A stretch of DNA of 64,000 bases from Nitrospirota bacterium. Lineage in GTDB: Bacteria > Nitrospirota > Nitrospiria > Nitrospirales > Nitrospiraceae. The translations under genes were made by a program, and so were the position numbers. This document shows, piece after piece, positions 40,676 through 49,856 of this stretch. The stretch covers positions 434,001-498,000 of the forward strand of contig JACRLR010000016.1 in NCBI GenBank assembly GCA_016219645.1, written 5' to 3'. The notes under the pieces are model-generated. The model worked only from the letters and a program-made list of their open reading frames with translations. It ran no database searches and had not been told where the DNA came from. Position 1 is the stretch's first letter. Each line of letters opens with the position of its first letter.

Positions 40676-41989
40676 GTGAAAGAGCTGGTCATAGAAGCTC
40701 TAAGAATAGGCTGGCCGTTATTTGCACTTCTCGCCGGTCTTTTCGTGTATTCCATCGTGTCGGGCAAGGACGCCGCGGCAAAGAAAAGCGCGATGTTCAA
40801 GCTCTTTATCGGTACGCTTGGCGCTTGCCTGCTGTTACTGGCAATTGCACACTATAAGGGGAGCTTCTATGAAGCGAACCGGATGCTTCCAGTCTCTTTA
40901 GTGCTCATCACGGCAACGTGTTTTATGTTGGGAATCTATTTTCCCAATCACGCGGCCCTACTCAAGATCGGTGGCTTCATGTTCCTTGTGGCAGCCGGCC
41001 TGTCAGGCTATGGGAATTGGTTGCCGCAAGTTGAAGGAGGTTTCCCTCCGAAAGAAGAAAAGCTTCAGTATGAAGCTATGACCGCACAGCAACTCGCCGA
41101 TGAAGGCGAAAAAATCATCTTCGGTGGGATTGGAAAGAATAAGGAACAGGGTGCGGTCGGCAAAGGCCAATGCCCTCTCTGTCATGCGTTCCATGCCGGA
41201 ATGCTCGGCGAGCGTGCTCCCAATCTACAGGGCCTTCCAACACGAGCGGGGAAAGAGCGGTTGGAGGATCCAAAGTACAGTAAGGGAAATCCGAAGGGTC
41301 GGGAATTTGATGATAAGGAAGCGTTCCCGGGTGCCGGGACTGCGGAGAATGGGCAGGAATATATCGCTGAGTCCCACGCATGCCCGAGCTGCTATGTCGT
41401 GGTCGGCTATGGCGTCAAGGGAACCAACGATAAGTCAAGCCCGATGCCCGCGATTCATAAGCCACCGATCTCGTTGACGCTTCCAGAGTTAGCTGCTGTC
41501 GATACCTGGTTATACTTGCGCGAGGGGGTTGATGCTCCGTCATACGATGAGATAATCAAGTCCTATGAGAAGTTTATTCCTGAAGCTGATAGGCCCAAAG
41601 CACAAGAAGACAAGCCGGCAGGTGCGGGAGGCTCGCTATTAGTTGATGGAACCGAGCCAATCGATGTGATTTTTTCCAAAGCCACCTGTGCCATGTGCCA
41701 TACGATTCCCGGTATCCCTGGTGCAGTCGGCAAACAAGGTCCTGTGCTTGAAGAGGGGACCAACGCGCCGAACCGGATCAAGGATCCGACGTACAAAGGG
41801 ACCGCGCATAACACGCAAGAGTACATCATGGAGTCCATCGTATCGCCCAGCACCTATGTCGTAAAAGGATTTCCTGACAATCTGATGCCAAAGGAATTTG
41901 GGACGAAGCTGAGCGCAGGGGCGTTGAAAAAGATCGTCGACTATCTGTCGCAGGTCAAAGCCGGTGCACCGCCACCGAAAACTTCATGA
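40676..41989 (+). CDS. Membrane-bound di-heme cytochrome c
   Basis: The GTG start (40676) follows AGGAGG. The 437-residue protein begins with three hydrophobic helices (to about residue 115) and then has a periplasmic part with two c-heme motifs, C166-PLC-H170 and C338-AMC-H342. Each heme is followed by an NGQEYIAESHA or NTQEYIMES block and by a downstream Met (SSPMP, NLMP) that may be the axial ligand. The second half repeats the first, so the protein arose by duplication of a mono-heme module. A CPSCY near residue 241 is not a heme site because histidine is absent. It lies in the bd-like oxidase 2 operon and would relay electrons to that oxidase. Confidence 0.85.
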   Translation: MKELVIEALRIGWPLFALLAGLFVYSIVSGKDAAAKKSAMFKLFIGTLGACLLLLAIAHYKGSFYEANRMLPVSLVLITATCFMLGIYFPNHAALLKIGGFMFLVAAGLSGYGNWLPQVEGGFPPKEEKLQYEAMTAQQLADEGEKIIFGGIGKNKEQGAVGKGQCPLCHAFHAGMLGERAPNLQGLPTRAGKERLEDPKYSKGNPKGREFDDKEAFPGAGTAENGQEYIAESHACPSCYVVVGYGVKGTNDKSSPMPAIHKPPISLTLPELAAVDTWLYLREGVDAPSYDEIIKSYEKFIPEADRPKAQEDKPAGAGGSLLVDGTEPIDVIFSKATCAMCHTIPGIPGAVGKQGPVLEEGTNAPNRIKDPTYKGTAHNTQEYIMESIVSPSTYVVKGFPDNLMPKEFGTKLSAGALKKIVDYLSQVKAGAPPPKTS

Positions 41990-42032
41990 TCATGGCCAAC
42001 CGTCTCTTTTGTCGAGCAATGGGAGTTCACCG

Positions 42033-43070
42033 ATGAAAGCAATAATGTCACTGGGGGCACTTATAGGGGTGGTAGGACTACTCCTGCTTGCCGGAATGAT
42101 TGTGGGGATCGTTCCATCAGACACTGTGCGCCTGATCGAAGGATACATGCCGGTCCAAGTTATCTTGGAGCTGACGCTGTTCGTAGCGGGGTTTACCGGG
42201 ATCAGCTACATGATGTCGGCCATGGGGATGGCGTTCCCCAGGTTTTGGCAAGGAATCAGTTGTTGGGCTTTCGTCCTCCTCTATTTGAAGTTTCGTGTGT
42301 ATCCCCCGATTCCCTTCAGCGTGCGCGCCATGTATGGGACAGTTTCGCTTGTCGCTGTCTTTATGTGGGTTTCCGCCAGCGAAGAAGATTGGAAGAAGTT
42401 CAAGCAGCCGATCATGAACGTCATGGATGCCAAGACAGGTGGAAACCGGTTGCTCAGGTATGCCTATCTGATTATCCTGCCGATTTTGATCGGAGGGTTC
42501 TCTTACAATGCCATGGTCCCGAAATCAGAAGAGCCGATTGAGTTGCGAACGGTGCATCCGGCCCCGCCAGCCAGCACGAAGGTGCATGGCAAGACCTATA
42601 CACTTCAAACATCGCAGAACCCTTACCGTGTCAATCCGGAAGGGAAGTACGATCAAGAGTATAGCAACGCCAATATCGTGGAACAGGGCATGGGCCGTCT
42701 AATGAAACCGAACGCCAACCCCTGGGATAAGGATGCGCAAGGGTACCTCAAGTATGTGCGTGAGGGCGGAGAGATCTTCTTCCAGAACTGCCACTTCTGC
42801 CATGGCGATAACTTGAACGGTCGTGGTCTCCACGCGTTCGCATTCAATCCGATTCCGGCAAACTTCACCGATCCAGGGACGATTGCGCAATTGCAAGAGA
42901 CCTTCATTTTCTGGCGTGTCTCCAAGGGCGGGATTGGCTTACCGAACGAGGGATTCCCTTGGGCCTCAGTCATGCCTCCATGGGAACAGCACTTGACTGT
43001 GGATGAAATCTGGAAAGTCGTCTTGTTTGAATATTGGCACACAGGATATTACCCCAGGACTTGGGACTAG
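42033..43070 (+). CDS. Membrane-bound mono-heme cytochrome c
   Basis: The start is ATG 42033 (345 aa), after GGGAG; an earlier in-frame start lies inside the preceding gene. Four to five hydrophobic helices occupy about residues 5-165. The periplasmic C-terminal domain carries one c-heme motif, C253-HFC-H257, followed by GDNLNGRG and by a likely axial Met in ASVMPPWEQ. This last motif and VSKGGIGLPNEGFPW are typical of cytochrome c modules linked to molybdoenzymes and oxidases. It probably hands electrons between the NxrC-like protein and the di-heme cytochrome or oxidase. No quinol site is recognised. Confidence 0.83.
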   Translation: MKAIMSLGALIGVVGLLLLAGMIVGIVPSDTVRLIEGYMPVQVILELTLFVAGFTGISYMMSAMGMAFPRFWQGISCWAFVLLYLKFRVYPPIPFSVRAMYGTVSLVAVFMWVSASEEDWKKFKQPIMNVMDAKTGGNRLLRYAYLIILPILIGGFSYNAMVPKSEEPIELRTVHPAPPASTKVHGKTYTLQTSQNPYRVNPEGKYDQEYSNANIVEQGMGRLMKPNANPWDKDAQGYLKYVREGGEIFFQNCHFCHGDNLNGRGLHAFAFNPIPANFTDPGTIAQLQETFIFWRVSKGGIGLPNEGFPWASVMPPWEQHLTVDEIWKVVLFEYWHTGYYPRTWD

Positions 43071-43129
43071 TCCTTCGAGGAATGAAGATCAGCCACCTTT
43101 GATTGACGACATGAGGGAAGAGGGAAGCC

Positions 43130-44902
43130 ATGAAGAATTCCTATAGTCTAAAGGCGGGCCTGTTGCCCATCGCTGTCTTTGGAATGATCTTGTTCTCTGG
43201 AAGTGCCGGGGGATTGGCCTCAGCGGCAGATTCACTTCCTGCCGGTTTTAAGGCTGGAGCGCTTTCACCAGCGCCGTCTGCAGACATGATCGAAGCAGGA
43301 AAGCGGGTCTACTTTACCAAGTGTGTCTGGTGTCATGGTGTCGATGGCGCTGGTGATGGACCAGGCGCTGATCGTCTCTGGCCGCGTCCCCGCAATTTCA
43401 ACCAGGGGACGTTCAAGATCAGGCACACAGCGAGCGGCGAATTGCCCTTGTTTGACGCAAAAAAGCCTGTTGAAGCACAGAACGATCTATTTGCCACTGT
43501 GACCCATGGTTTACCTGGCTCCGCCATGCCATCATGGGAAGGTATCTTGACGGAGGAACAGCGGCTTCAAGTCTTGTCGTTCGTCACGACTCAGCTTGTA
43601 AAAGATCGAAACTTTACAGACACGAAATCAGAGAGCCAGACTGTGTTGCAAATGGCCGAACTGAAGCCGATTGCCGCGTCGGAAGAGAGTTTGAAAAAGG
43701 GGGCCGAGCTTATTGTTGAAAAGAAGTGCGTTGAATGTCACGGCATGGAAGGCCGTGGCGACGGGAATGCGTTCAACTTGAAAGATGACTGGGGCTTTTC
43801 GATACAGCCCGCCAATTGGCACAAATGTTGGAACTTCAGGGGTAGTCGGCAGGATCCCTATAACGTCAACAATATATTCCGAACGTTTTCGACCGGGGTC
43901 AACGGTACTCCGATGCCCTCGTTTGCCGATAACACGACCGTTGAGGAACGTTGGCACATTGCGAACTTTGTGAACTCGCTCTGTGAGCGGGAAGCAGACG
44001 GGAAACCTCTGCCAATCGATCCACAGGCGGACAAGCCCAAGATCAACTTTGTATTGCCATCGGGGAAGGTCGAAGGAGAAATTCCGGCAGATCCTGAAAA
44101 CGAGCTCTGGACGAAGCGGGTTAGGCGGTATGTCGCGATGGGCGGTCAGATTACCCACAAACCAAGAAATTTCGTCAACCGGATCGACGATCTCTGGGTG
44201 AAGTCTCTCTATAACGACAAGTATGTCGTGTTCATGTTCCAGTGGGATGATAGGACCAAGAGTGTAGCCGAAGGGAAGTTACCCTGGGCTCCTACCGAGG
44301 TCAATGTCGATGTCAAGGAACAGGATCCGAAGACAGGGGAGGAGGGCTCTATTGCTGCGCGTCAGAATAATTACACGGTCTATAACGACGCGGTTGCCAT
44401 AGAGACTGCCATAAAATGGAAAGAGCTTCCTGCGCCGATTAAGCCGCGGTATCTCTTCGGCAGCAACGAACAGTTTCCCATGGACATTGTGAAATGGGAA
44501 GCGGATGGTTCGCTCCATGCCTTCAAGGGGACCGGATGGGATAAAGACTTTGAACAGCGGTTTGACTATGAAGAGAACATCAAGCTACTGCATTCGGAGT
44601 GGAAGAATGGCCGATGGACGGTCATCATTCAGCGTCCGTTGGGTGACAAGAAAGAGCAGGACTACGACTCTGATACCTTCTTCGAAATGGGTCAGTACAT
44701 TCCAACTGTGTTCTTTGCCTGGGATGGCCACAATGGAGATGCAGGGAGGAAGATGGCTGTCTCAGCCTTCTACTATACCTTCCTGGAGCCGCCAACCCCG
44801 CAAGAGGCGTATATCTACCCGATTGTGATTGCGGCTGGCGTGGTTCTTCTGGAGGGTTGGGTGCTGACCAGGCGATCGAATAAGCGGAAGAAGGGCCTCT
44901 AG
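43130..44902 (+). CDS. NxrC-like protein: two c-hemes plus ethylbenzene-dehydrogenase-type heme domain
   Basis: The 590-residue protein has a signal peptide (to about residue 33, GLASAADS), two cytochrome c domains with motifs C65-VWC-H69 and C200-VEC-H204, a beta-rich domain from about 315 to 555, and a C-terminal anchor (YIYPIVIAAGVVLLEGWVL) with a basic tail. The beta-rich part begins ELWTKRVRRYVAMGGQITHK, includes DLWVKSLYNDKYVVFMFQWD and resembles the heme-b domain of ethylbenzene-dehydrogenase-type gamma subunits, the family of NxrC. The N-terminal hemes show that it does more than a plain NxrC, and a separate electron-transfer protein is equally possible. No nxrA or nxrB gene lies in the window. 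It ends the respiratory operon at a strong terminator. Confidence 0.78.
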   Translation: MKNSYSLKAGLLPIAVFGMILFSGSAGGLASAADSLPAGFKAGALSPAPSADMIEAGKRVYFTKCVWCHGVDGAGDGPGADRLWPRPRNFNQGTFKIRHTASGELPLFDAKKPVEAQNDLFATVTHGLPGSAMPSWEGILTEEQRLQVLSFVTTQLVKDRNFTDTKSESQTVLQMAELKPIAASEESLKKGAELIVEKKCVECHGMEGRGDGNAFNLKDDWGFSIQPANWHKCWNFRGSRQDPYNVNNIFRTFSTGVNGTPMPSFADNTTVEERWHIANFVNSLCEREADGKPLPIDPQADKPKINFVLPSGKVEGEIPADPENELWTKRVRRYVAMGGQITHKPRNFVNRIDDLWVKSLYNDKYVVFMFQWDDRTKSVAEGKLPWAPTEVNVDVKEQDPKTGEEGSIAARQNNYTVYNDAVAIETAIKWKELPAPIKPRYLFGSNEQFPMDIVKWEADGSLHAFKGTGWDKDFEQRFDYEENIKLLHSEWKNGRWTVIIQRPLGDKKEQDYDSDTFFEMGQYIPTVFFAWDGHNGDAGRKMAVSAFYYTFLEPPTPQEAYIYPIVIAAGVVLLEGWVLTRRSNKRKKGL

Positions 44903-44933
44903 CGCTCATTTAACGGAGAGGGTCTTGAGTATG

Positions 44934-44969
44934 AAGAGGGGGTGGGGAGACCCACCCCCTCTTTCTTTT
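44934..44969 (+). terminator. Rho-independent terminator of the respiratory operon
   Basis: A perfect 13-bp stem, AAGAGGGGGTGGG with CCCACCCCCTCTT, closes a GAGA loop and is followed by TCTTTTT. It lies 31 bases after the NxrC-like stop codon and overlaps any longer start for the following mobA gene. Confidence 0.9.
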
Positions 44970-44992
44970 TGGTTCCTGTGAATGGGGATGTC

Positions 44993-45613
44993 ATGGAGAA
45001 AGAAGTAACCGGTGTCCTTCTGGCCGGAGGGAAAAGCCGAAGGATGGGAGCAGATAAAAAGAACCTTGTCGTGGGGGAGCAGACTCTTCTTGAACGAGGG
45101 CTGGACGTACTCCACACAGTCTTTCAAGAAGTACTCGTTGTCATTGCGCAGGATAGTCCGCCGCTCGATGTCGATGCTCGGGTTCTGAAAGACCTCGTGT
45201 CAGATTGCGGCAGTCTGGGAGGGGTCTACACAGGGCTTATGCAGGCAACGACTCCGTACATATTTGTGGTCGCATGCGACATGCCGTTTCTCGATCGCGC
45301 AGTCATCGAGCAGTTCACGAGTCGAAAGACCGCTGCGGATATCGTGATAGCAAGACTTGCCGGCCGTTTACACCCGATGCATGCCTTGTATGGAAAGGGG
45401 AGCCTGCCAGCGATGGAAGAGATGGTTCTGGCGCGGCAGCTCAAGATCCAGGAGCTGGTATCGCACAGATCCCTGCGGGTGCAATACATCACTGAAACGG
45501 ATCTGCTCAGCATCGATTCCTCCTGGCATTCCTTCCGGAACGTGAATACACCGGCGGATCTTCTTGCGGCGCGAGCGCTGCTGGGCCGGATACCACCCTC
45601 AGGAAAAGCATAG
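44993..45613 (+). CDS. mobA: Molybdenum cofactor guanylyltransferase MobA
   Basis: The start is ATG 44993 (206 aa); upstream in-frame starts fall in the terminator. The N-terminal nucleotide-binding motif LLAGGKSRRMGADKKNL is characteristic of MobA and related NTP transferases, and the acidic motif VVACDMPFLD supports it. MobA transfers GMP from GTP to molybdopterin, giving the MGD cofactor used by DMSO-reductase-family enzymes, including nitrite oxidoreductase. Length fits the family. The position behind a respiratory operon that needs a molybdoenzyme is meaningful, although the terminator implies separate transcription. It is followed by the GT9 gene after only nine bases. Confidence 0.85.
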   Translation: MEKEVTGVLLAGGKSRRMGADKKNLVVGEQTLLERGLDVLHTVFQEVLVVIAQDSPPLDVDARVLKDLVSDCGSLGGVYTGLMQATTPYIFVVACDMPFLDRAVIEQFTSRKTAADIVIARLAGRLHPMHALYGKGSLPAMEEMVLARQLKIQELVSHRSLRVQYITETDLLSIDSSWHSFRNVNTPADLLAARALLGRIPPSGKA

Positions 45614-45621
45614 GCTTCGCC

Positions 45622-46623
45622 ATGGTACGAGCGATTATTATGATCCATCCCGGTAGTCTTGGCGATGTGTTCTTAGCGGTTCCCGCCATGATCCGGTTAC
45701 GGGCTCGCTTTCCCAACCATAGGTTGGTTCTGTACGAGGAGGGCCGAGCCGCGAGACTGCTGATCGCGTGCGGGATCATCGATGAATGGGTTCCTGTGCA
45801 GGGGCTGGTCTGTGCCGGCTTGTTCGCCGGAATAGAACAGCCCACTGGTCAGAGACAGCAATGGCTTGAACGGTGTGACCTTGCCGTCGGCTGGATGAAG
45901 GATCCGGATGGTAAATTAGCCGAGACCCTCAAGGCGATCGGCGCTCGAGAGGTTATCGTAACGTCCCCGTTCTCATCCATGATTCAAGCGAGACATCAAC
46001 GGGACCGGTTTCTTGAGGCGTTCAATGAAGTACCGTCTGACAGCGAGCAGGATGTCCTGTTGGCTGTGACAGAGCCGGTTTGTCAGCTCGGGCGAGCCTT
46101 CCTCGAAGAGCAAGGGATCAAGATCGGGGAGCCTCTTGTTGTGATTCATCCTGGGAGTGGGAGCACTCATAAGTGCGTGGCGCCGGAAATACTTGGCGCC
46201 GTCGTGAGCGCTGTTCAAAACCGCGGAGCAATTCCTGTGATATTGGAAGGCCCGGCGGATCGGAAACCGGTCGAGTATCTTCTCCCGTTCTGTGTGAATC
46301 AACCGATTGTCCTCAAGGGCCTCGATATCATGACTGCCGCTGGTGTGCTTGCACATGCTGATCTCTTTGTCGGGCAGGACTCGGGAGTCACGCATTTGGC
46401 AGGGCTGATGGGGCTGCGCACCATTGCTCTCTTTGGGCCGACTGATCCTGATCGGTGGGCCCCCCGTGGCACCCACGTCACCGTATTGCAGGGCTCACCC
46501 TGTCGCTGCCGGTCATGGGATGAGGTGAGCCGGTGCAAGGAGAAGCCTTGTCTTGAAATATCGAAAGACGATCTCGTGGCACTCTGTCTTGCCCACCTCA
46601 CAGAGGCAGCGATCGCGAGATAA
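45622..46623 (+). CDS. Glycosyltransferase family 9 (heptosyltransferase-like)
   Basis: The 333-residue protein has the GT9 layout of two Rossmann-like halves. IIMIHPGSLGDVFLAVPAM at the N-terminus is the acceptor-side motif. The C-terminal half begins VVIHPGSGSTHKC and continues with the donor site FVGQDSGVTHLAGLMG and ALFGPTDPDRWAP. The family transfers heptose or related sugars from ADP-activated donors to the lipopolysaccharide core at the inner membrane. A C-terminal cysteine cluster (PCRCRSWDEVSRCKEKPC) is common in these proteins. Specificity (WaaC/F-like or other) cannot be read. It is nine bases from mobA and probably co-transcribed. Confidence 0.8.
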   Translation: MVRAIIMIHPGSLGDVFLAVPAMIRLRARFPNHRLVLYEEGRAARLLIACGIIDEWVPVQGLVCAGLFAGIEQPTGQRQQWLERCDLAVGWMKDPDGKLAETLKAIGAREVIVTSPFSSMIQARHQRDRFLEAFNEVPSDSEQDVLLAVTEPVCQLGRAFLEEQGIKIGEPLVVIHPGSGSTHKCVAPEILGAVVSAVQNRGAIPVILEGPADRKPVEYLLPFCVNQPIVLKGLDIMTAAGVLAHADLFVGQDSGVTHLAGLMGLRTIALFGPTDPDRWAPRGTHVTVLQGSPCRCRSWDEVSRCKEKPCLEISKDDLVALCLAHLTEAAIAR

Positions 46624-46714
46624 TTCAAACCGGTGTCTTGTCACTGAGTATCCCGTAATGCTAAAGTGATCAGTTCGTTTTCCCTTTCATTGCTAAGGAC
46701 TTAGGAGTTCTTTC

Positions 46715-48469
46715 TTGTCCAGCGGGGTTGTACAGGAGAAGGTCGCCAGTGCGCTTCTCGGAGCGCTCAACGGGGCCAAGAAAAAAGGCCAACTGAAGAC
46801 AGAATCCTGGCCACAATTGAGTCTGGACGCTCCCAAACGGCCCGAATGGGGAGACCTAGCCTCGACAGTTGCTATGTCTCTCGCAGCATCCGAACAGCGG
46901 GCTCCTCACGACATCGCCCAAATTATCATCAACAATCTTGCTCAGCAGGAGCAGCTCTTCGAACGGGTCGAGATTGTCAGGCCCGGCTTTCTCAACCTCA
47001 CAGTGAAACCGGTAGTTTGGCACGATGTGTTGAGAGAGATCGAGACACAAGGATCAGCCTACGGGCGAGCCGAGATAGGGCAACGACGTCGTGTCTTGGT
47101 GGAGTACGTGAGTGCAAACCCGACTGGCCCATTGCATGTGGGCCATGGACGCGGCGCTGCGGTCGGACAGGCCGTTGCGAATATGCTGAAGGCGATCGGG
47201 TATGACGTGGTGAGTGAGTACTATATCAACGACGCCGGTCGGCAGATGAAACTCTTAGGAGCCTCCGTCTACGCGCGCTATGAGGAGCTGTCGAATCGTC
47301 CGGGAGAGTTTCCGTCAGAGGGGTATCGGGGGGCTTATATCACTGCCGTGGCGGAGCGAGTGAAGCAACAGCTCGGGCCTGAGCTGGCCGGGCGTGCGGC
47401 TCCAGAGGTCGAGGAACGCTGCCGAGCCTTTGCCTATCAGGAACTGCTGGATTTGATTCGCAGGGATCTGAAATCTTTCGGGATCGAATTCGAGTCGTGG
47501 TTCAGCGAGGCCTCTCTTGTGAACTCAGGAGCCGTCCAGCGGGTCTTGGATGAATTGAAATCGAAAGGTTTCTTGCTTGAGCAGGAAGGTGCCTGGTGGT
47601 TCCGATCCTCGGCCTTCGGCGATGAGAAGGATCGGGTCGTGCAGAAACAGGATGGTGAATATACGTACCTGGCATCCGATATTGCCTACCATCAGGATAA
47701 GCTGCGGCGTGCCTATGACCTCCTCATTGATGTCTGGGGCGCGGATCACCATGGCTACATTCCCCGCATGCAAGCCGTCGTGCAGGCCTATGGGTATTCA
47801 AAAGACCGACTTCAGGTCGTGCTGGTCCAGATGGTGAACCTGTTGCGTGGCGGGAAGAAAGTGGAAATGTCGAAGAGGGCCGGCGAATTTATTACGATGC
47901 GGGAAGTTATCGATGAAGTCGGGGCTGATGCGGCCAAGTTCTTTTTTCTGATGCGCGATTCCGATTCCCATCTCGATTTCGACTTGGACCTGGCCAAACA
48001 GCGGTCATCCGACAATCCCGTCTATTATGTACAGTATGCCCATGCCAGAATCGCCAGCCTCTGGCGCGTCGCCGCTGCACGAGGCATCGCCTGTCCCCTG
48101 CCGAGCGGGACGGAGTTGACGCTGCTGACGGACCCGGACGAATTGGGGTTGATCCGGAAACTCTCTGCCTATCCCTCTGTTCTGCAGGCGAGTGCGATGG
48201 CCTATGAGCCTCACCGGATGACCTATTATCTTCAGCAGCTAGCCGGGCTGTTGCACACATTTTATAACAAGCATCGGATTCTACCGCCCGCCGCGGATCG
48301 AGATCTGACGGCGGTCACACCGGAGGGGTTAGCCACTGGTGAGGGGATGCAGAAAGAGCTGGTAACTCCGGAACGCACGGCTGCGAGGTTGGCACTCATG
48401 AGCGGAGTTCAGCAGGTCTTGAAAAATGGACTCGCGGTACTCGGGATTTCCGCACCGGAACAGATGTAG
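46715..48469 (+). CDS. argS: Arginine-tRNA ligase
   Basis: The 584-residue protein is arginyl-tRNA synthetase. An N-terminal Add1 tRNA-binding domain (about 1-110) precedes the class I catalytic core with the HIGH-type motif H141-VGH144 in ANPTGPLHVGHGRG, then INDAGRQM and the KMSKS-type EMSKRAG. The C-terminal DALR anticodon-binding domain ends it, with YVQYAHARIASL. The start is TTG 46715, seven bases after TAGGAG; no ATG fits the domain start. It charges tRNA-Arg in the cytoplasm. The tgt gene follows after 15 bases, so both are probably co-transcribed. Confidence 0.93.
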   Translation: MSSGVVQEKVASALLGALNGAKKKGQLKTESWPQLSLDAPKRPEWGDLASTVAMSLAASEQRAPHDIAQIIINNLAQQEQLFERVEIVRPGFLNLTVKPVVWHDVLREIETQGSAYGRAEIGQRRRVLVEYVSANPTGPLHVGHGRGAAVGQAVANMLKAIGYDVVSEYYINDAGRQMKLLGASVYARYEELSNRPGEFPSEGYRGAYITAVAERVKQQLGPELAGRAAPEVEERCRAFAYQELLDLIRRDLKSFGIEFESWFSEASLVNSGAVQRVLDELKSKGFLLEQEGAWWFRSSAFGDEKDRVVQKQDGEYTYLASDIAYHQDKLRRAYDLLIDVWGADHHGYIPRMQAVVQAYGYSKDRLQVVLVQMVNLLRGGKKVEMSKRAGEFITMREVIDEVGADAAKFFFLMRDSDSHLDFDLDLAKQRSSDNPVYYVQYAHARIASLWRVAAARGIACPLPSGTELTLLTDPDELGLIRKLSAYPSVLQASAMAYEPHRMTYYLQQLAGLLHTFYNKHRILPPAADRDLTAVTPEGLATGEGMQKELVTPERTAARLALMSGVQQVLKNGLAVLGISAPEQM

Positions 48470-48484
48470 CAGCCACGAGGGACT

Positions 48485-49657
48485 GTGGACTTTTCACTGT
48501 TGCAAGGGAAGGGTGAGACGGGTGCTCGGTTGGGAAGGCTCAGCACGGCTCACGGCGTGATCGAAACGCCGGCGTTCATGCCGGTCGGGACATTGGGGCC
48601 GGTGAAGGGGATCGACCCGTCAGATCTGGAGCAACTCGGCTTTCGTCTCATGCTGAACAACGCCTATCACCTCTATCTCAGGCCCGGGCACAAGATCGTC
48701 GCTGAAATGGGCGGATTGCACCGGTTTACCGGATGGCCGGGAGCCATCCTGACGGACAGCGGCGGGTTTCAGATTTTCAGCCTTGCCAAATTGTGCAACG
48801 TGACGGACGAGGGTGTGAGCTTCCAGTCGCATCTCGATGGGTCCACGCATTTCATCACGCCGGAGACAGCCATCGAGGTCGAAGAAGCCCTGGGGGCAGA
48901 TATCATGATGGCGTTCGATCACTGCGTGGCGTTGCCGGCCGAGAGAGAGGCAGTGCGCGATGCCGTGCGACGCACCACCTTGTGGGCAGAACGCTGTCAG
49001 GCCAGTCGGCGTCGTACGGATCAGGCCCTTTTTGGGATCGTGCAGGGAGGCTTGGAGGCAGATCTCCGTATCGCTTCAGCCCGTGATCTTGTCGCGCTTG
49101 GGTTCGAGGGCTATGCGGTCGGGGGCCTTTCAGTGGGAGAATCGAAGGCTGAAATGTACGCCATGTTGGATGTGACGGTGCCGGAACTGCCGGCTTCGAA
49201 ACCGCGGTATTTGATGGGTGTCGGGATGCCCGAGGATTTGATCGAAGGCGCAGCCCGTGGAATAGACCTGTTCGATTGCGTAGTGCCTTCGCGGCATGGA
49301 CGAACCGGCTCTCTCTTTACGAGTTTCGGGCGTGTGGTGATCAAGCAGGCGCGGTATGTACGAGATGAACAACCGATCGATCCGGCTTGCGGCTGCCCGG
49401 TCTGTTCCCGCTACTCCCGCGCCTACCTGCACCATCTCTTTCAGGTCAAAGAAATGCTGTCATCGAGACTGAACACCATTCACAATCTCTGGTATTTTGC
49501 CGATTTGATGGGTCAGGTGCGGTCAGCGATCGCTCAGGGGACGTTACGGTCGTTTGGGGAAGAGTTTTACCGCTCCCGCGACCGAGCTGCATCGGATGAC
49601 TCAGCCGTATCTATAGCTGAGGACGATCGTCGTCGGCAACGTCCCGGATGGGACTAA
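48485..49657 (+). CDS. tgt: Queuine tRNA-ribosyltransferase
   Basis: The 390-residue TIM-barrel enzyme exchanges guanine-34 of GUN-anticodon tRNAs for preQ1. Typical motifs are TPAFMPVGTLGPVKGI, the catalytic ILTDSGGFQIFSL, LPAEREAV, FGIVQGGL, GGLSVGE, the second catalytic segment FDCVVPSRHGRTG, and the zinc site CGCPVCSRYSRAYLHHLF. The start is GTG 48485. It is followed, after a palindromic repeat, by yajC-secD-secF, the conserved bacterial order tgt-yajC-secDF. The C-terminal 25 residues are polar and variable. Confidence 0.94.
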   Translation: MDFSLLQGKGETGARLGRLSTAHGVIETPAFMPVGTLGPVKGIDPSDLEQLGFRLMLNNAYHLYLRPGHKIVAEMGGLHRFTGWPGAILTDSGGFQIFSLAKLCNVTDEGVSFQSHLDGSTHFITPETAIEVEEALGADIMMAFDHCVALPAEREAVRDAVRRTTLWAERCQASRRRTDQALFGIVQGGLEADLRIASARDLVALGFEGYAVGGLSVGESKAEMYAMLDVTVPELPASKPRYLMGVGMPEDLIEGAARGIDLFDCVVPSRHGRTGSLFTSFGRVVIKQARYVRDEQPIDPACGCPVCSRYSRAYLHHLFQVKEMLSSRLNTIHNLWYFADLMGQVRSAIAQGTLRSFGEEFYRSRDRAASDDSAVSIAEDDRRRQRPGWD

Positions 49658-49710
49658 TAGGCTGCAATTTCATTTGTTGGTGCCTCTGGGACAATAGGAG
49701 TACAGCACAC

Positions 49711-49830
49711 AGGATGCCCAAAAAGGCTGCCCGGCAAGGCCGCAGCGAGCGAAGAGGCGAGGCGTACGCTTCGGTACGTTGAGCCTCTAAGCGAAGCGAG
49801 AACGCTGCCGGCGGACTTTTCCAGCATCCT
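49711..49830. repeat. Palindromic element with AGGATGC...GCATCCT ends (tgt-yajC gap)
   Basis: AGGATGCCCAAAAAGGCTGC at the left end and a GGACTTTTCCAGCATCCT-type right end form terminal inverted repeats. The interior (GAGGCGTACGCTTCGGTACG, then TTGAGCCTC) continues the palindrome to a central hairpin. An element with the same ends occurs at 60750-61135. It carries no gene. Confidence 0.7.
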
Positions 49831-49856
49831 GCTAACCAGGTCGAGGAGGAGTGGGT

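Noticed and set aside
41396-41410. CPSCY in the di-heme cytochrome as a third heme site
   Set aside because: The histidine of the c-heme motif is replaced by tyrosine, and the aligned position in the second half of the protein (SPSTY) lacks the cysteines as well.
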